From positions 1 to 64,000 of the forward strand of contig NW_026252411.1 in assembly GCF_025094135.1 (NCBI RefSeq): 64,000 nt of DNA. The letters run 5' to 3'. This document shows positions 61,436 through 64,000 of this stretch, piece by piece. The notes under the pieces were generated by a model. It did no database searches and was not told the origin of the DNA. It was given only the letters and a program-made list of their open reading frames with translations. The stretch is from Mucor mucedo (lineage: Eukaryota; Mucoromycota; Mucoromycetes; Mucorales; Mucoraceae). The stretch's first letter is position 1; each line of letters starts with the position of its first letter. Both the position numbers and the translations under genes were made by a program.

Positions 61436-61476
61436 TCTATTCTATTTAATTCTATTTTGCATTTTGGAAGTCATCC
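61436..61476 (-). repeat. Harbinger right terminal inverted repeat
   Basis: Perfect 41-bp reverse complement of the left end, preceded by GTTAATTC-type subterminal motifs at about 61368-61435. Confidence 0.9.
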
Positions 61477-61479
61477 ATT

Positions 61480-61936
61480 AAGCGGCCCGAGAGAAAGTGG
61501 ATTACGACCTGCTCTTTTTCAGTATAAGAGTAAGAATATGACCATGTTCAATTACATCAGAGTTACTGTTTTGATGATTTAATACAGGAAATTCATTCTA
61601 GGAATTTGGAAGCCTTAGCAAATATGTACCTAAATATCTTTATTCCATTAAGAATTGTGTGGGTACTATTACTGAGTAATCACTCACTCATTGCTTAAGT
61701 TAAGCACTTATTATTATTATTAATATTGGTGTAGTGCATGTACAGAATAGCATGTTTTTACACCGTTTAATAAGATGCTCCGTTCGGTTGCCTAATAATA
61801 GGAAGTGGTAATGCAGTAGTAGTCTGATTCTGCCCCCCCACTTTTAGACGCTCCCAAATCCCTATAGACACCCACCTTAAACGCCCCTACTTTTTTTAAA
61901 CGTTCCCCTTTCTCTCTTACGATCAATACATATCGC
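61480..61936. other. intergenic
   Basis: AT-rich, no gene seen; contains a short C-rich stretch near 61833. Confidence 0.4.
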
Positions 61937-62183
61937 ATCAATATTATAATGATTGTTTTGACTTTGCAGTATATACCTTATTTAGTAATTCGGACTGTTC
62001 TTTTTTTTTTTTTTTTTTTGCGCGGCCAAGCGAAGCGCAGGTCGAAGCAACCGACATGTATCAATATTATAATGATTGTTTTGACTTTGCAGTATATACC
62101 TTATTTAGTAATTCGGACTGTTCTTTTTTTTTTTTTTTTTTTGCGCGGCCAAGCGAAGCGCAGGTCGAAGCAACCGACATGTA
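61937..62183. repeat. two tandem copies of a 123-bp unit with homopolymer and GC-rich end
   Basis: Copies start at 61937 and 62060. Each has an AT-rich body, a T run of about 18-20, then a GC-rich end GCGCGGCCAAGCGAAGCGCA continuing to CGACATGT. Read on the minus strand, the GC-rich part is followed by an A run, as at the 3' end of a retroposon. Confidence 0.75.
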
Positions 62184-62184
62184 T

Positions 62185-64000
62185 GGGAATAATAAACATT
62201 GAGTGAATTGAGAGGGGCTGTAAGTCCCGACCTAGACAGTACAAAAACCACTGAGTGAAAAAATGTGTATTAACATTGAGTGAGCTGGGAGGGGCTGTAA
62301 GTCCCGACCAACACAGTACATAAAACATTGAGTGAAAAAAATAATGATTACCATTGAGTGAGCTGGGAGGGGCTGTAAGTCCCGACCTACACAGTACAAA
62401 AAACACAGAGTGAAAAAATGTGTATTAACATTGAGTGAATTGGGAGGGGCTGTAAGTCCCGACCAACACAGTACAAAAACCACTGAGTGAAAAAATGTGT
62501 ACTAACATTGAGTGAGCTGGGAGGGGCTGTAAGTCCCGACCAACACAGTACATAAAACATTGAGTGAAAAAAATAATGATTAGCATTGAGTGATCTGGGA
62601 GGGGCTGTTAGTCCCAACCTACACAGTACATAAAACATTGAGTGAAAAAAATAATGATTAGCATTGAGCGAGCTTGGAGGGGCTGTAAGTCCCGACCTAC
62701 ACAGTACATAAAACATTGAGTGAAAAAAATAATGATTAGCATTGAGCGAGCTTGGAGGGGCTGTAAGTCCCAACCTACACAGTACATAAAACATTGTGTG
62801 AAAAATATAATGATTAGCATTGAGTGATCTGGGAGGGGCTGTAAGTCCCAACCTACACAGTACATAAAACATTGTGTGAAAAAAATAATGATTAGCATTG
62901 AGTTAGCTGGGAGGGGCTGTAAGTCCCGACCTACACAGTACATAAAACATTGTGTGAAAAAAATAATGATTAGCATTGAGTGATCTGGGAGGGGCTGTAA
63001 GTCCCAACCTACACAGTACATAAAACATTGTGTGAAAAAAATAATGATTAGCATTGAGTTAGCTGGGAGGGGCTGTAAGTCCCGACCTACACAGTACATA
63101 AAACATTGAGTGAAAAAAATAATGATTAACATTGAGTGAGCTGGGAGGGGCTGTAAGTCCTGACCTACACAGTACATAAAGCATTGAGTGAAAAAATAAT
63201 GATTAGCATTGAGTCATCTGGGAGGGGCTGTAAGTCCCGACCTACACAGTACATAAAACATTGAGTGAAAAAAATAATGATTAACATTGAGTGAGCTGGG
63301 AGGGGCTGTAAGTCCTGACCTACACAGTACATAAAACATTGAGTGAAAAAATAATGATTAGCATTGAGCGAGCTTGGAGGGGCTGTAAGTCCCAACCTAC
63401 ACAGTACATAAAACATTGTGTGAAAAAAATAATGATTAGCATTGAGTGATCTGGGAGGGGCTGTAAGTCCCAACCTACACAGTACATAAAACATTGAGTG
63501 AAAAAATAATGATTAACATTGAGTGAGCTGGGAGGGGCTGTAAGTCCCGACCTACACAGTACATAAAACATTGAGTGAAAAAAATAATGATTAACATTGA
63601 GTGAGCTGGGAGGGGCTGTAAGTCCTGACCTACACAGTACATAAAGCATGGAGTGAAAAAATAATGATTAGCATTGAGTCATCTGGGAGGGGCTGTAAGT
63701 CCCGACCTACACAGTACATAAAACATTGAGTGAAAAAAATAATGATTAACATTGAGTGAGCTGGGAGGGGCTGTAAGTCCTGACCTACACAGTACATAAA
63801 ACATTGAGTGAAAAAAATAATGATTAGCATTGAGTTAGCTGGGAGGGGCTGTAAGTCCCAACCTACACAGTACATAAAACATTGAGTGAAAAAAATAATG
63901 ATTAGCATTCAGTTAGCTGGGAGGGGCTGTAAGTCCCAACCTACACAATACATAAAACATTGAGTGAAAAAAATAATAATTAGCATTGAGTGAGCAGGGA
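62185..64000. repeat. 77-78 bp satellite array, at least 23 copies
   Basis: A unit containing GGAGGGGCTGTAAGTCCCGA and CCTACACAGTACATAAAACA repeats head to tail with small differences to the window end. Each unit also carries CATTGAGTGA twice, about 26-30 bp apart. Units of 78 bp equal 26 codons, which creates long spurious minus-strand frames of a 26-residue repeat. The array continues beyond the window. Confidence 0.92.

Larger units (their letters stand above)
58469..61476 (+). mobile_element. PIF/Harbinger DNA transposon, apparently complete
   Basis: A 3008-bp element with inverted ends that are identical for 41 bp (starting GGATGACTTCCAAAATGC at 58469, complement ending at 61476). It is flanked by a 3-bp ATT duplication (58466-58468 and 61477-61479). 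Inside are a divergent pair: a Myb/SANT-like gene (minus) and a DDE transposase (plus), the normal Harbinger layout. Both ends also carry extra copies of a GAATTAAC/GTTAATTC motif, probably subterminal transposase sites. Intact frames and perfect ends suggest recent activity. Confidence 0.9.

Noticed and set aside
62101..63908. Long minus-strand ORFs made of a 26-residue repeat
   Set aside because: They follow from the 78-bp satellite period; units of 77 bp break the frame and the same DNA is open in two frames. No start context or gene structure.
62185..64000. CRISPR array
   Set aside because: Units are contiguous near-identical repeats with no unique spacers, and the genome is fungal.
1..64000. 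tRNA or rRNA genes
   Set aside because: Looked for GGTTCRANYC-type B boxes and cloverleaf context by eye; none convincing. A tRNAscan run would settle it.

Overview
The window is AT-rich nuclear DNA of a filamentous fungus. Genes are split by many short introns (mostly 40-110 nt) with GT...AG ends and CTAAC/CTGAC-like branch sites. Long poly(A)/poly(T) runs and glutamine tracts are frequent. The protein repertoire (CK1, FRAY/STE20 kinase, Ras-type adenylate cyclase, NDT80-like factor, Med15, AFG1, DUF202), together with ORFs and repeats of a kind I associate with Mucorales, suggests an early-diverging fungus of the Mucoromycota. I cannot name the species. No tRNA, rRNA or CRISPR was recognised.

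Layout. 1-3.9 kb: gene-poor, with minus-strand islands that look like a decayed gene. 3.9-7.9 kb: casein kinase I, a histidine-phosphatase protein and the SDH assembly factor SDHAF3. 9.6-10.9 kb: ornithine carbamoyltransferase, with two TGACTCA boxes upstream in an inverted repeat. 11-16.6 kb: a gene desert holding a relic that looks like a Fanzor/TnpB nuclease. 16.7-33.1 kb: a dense block with aldo-keto (xylose-type) reductase, ACOT9-like thioesterase, an unknown gene, FRAY kinase, adenylate cyclase and an IML2/TTC39 protein. 34-37 kb: broken fragments of an unknown gene, two inverted 69-bp MITEs and small repeats. 37.2-44.2 kb: BRCC45/BRE-like protein with a repetitive insert, DUF202 membrane protein, a small unknown gene, AFG1-like ATPase and NDT80/PhoG-like factor. 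44.2-47.9 kb: desert with a perfect 28-bp palindrome containing an RFX X-box. 47.9-57.7 kb: small secreted double-psi beta-barrel protein, Mediator Med15 and asparaginase with ankyrin repeats. 58.5-61.5 kb: an apparently intact PIF/Harbinger transposon with 41-bp terminal inverted repeats, transposase and Myb-like gene. 61.9-64.0 kb: a duplicated 123-bp repeat with an A-rich tail, then a 77-78 bp satellite running off the window end.

Functionally the genes are mostly housekeeping and signalling: nutrient/cAMP signalling (cyclase, CK1, FRAY kinase), transcription (Med15, NDT80-like), mitochondrial maintenance (SDHAF3, AFG1, thioesterase) and amino-acid metabolism (OTC, asparaginase). They show no operon-like logic. 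The most notable items are two predicted micro-exons (8 and 10 nt), a MITE supplying the stop codon of a truncated ORF, the intact Harbinger element, the Fanzor-like relic, the X-box palindrome, and a BRCC45-like protein interrupted by DYK-rich repeats. Exon coordinates were read by hand from splice motifs and reading-frame continuity, with no transcript evidence.
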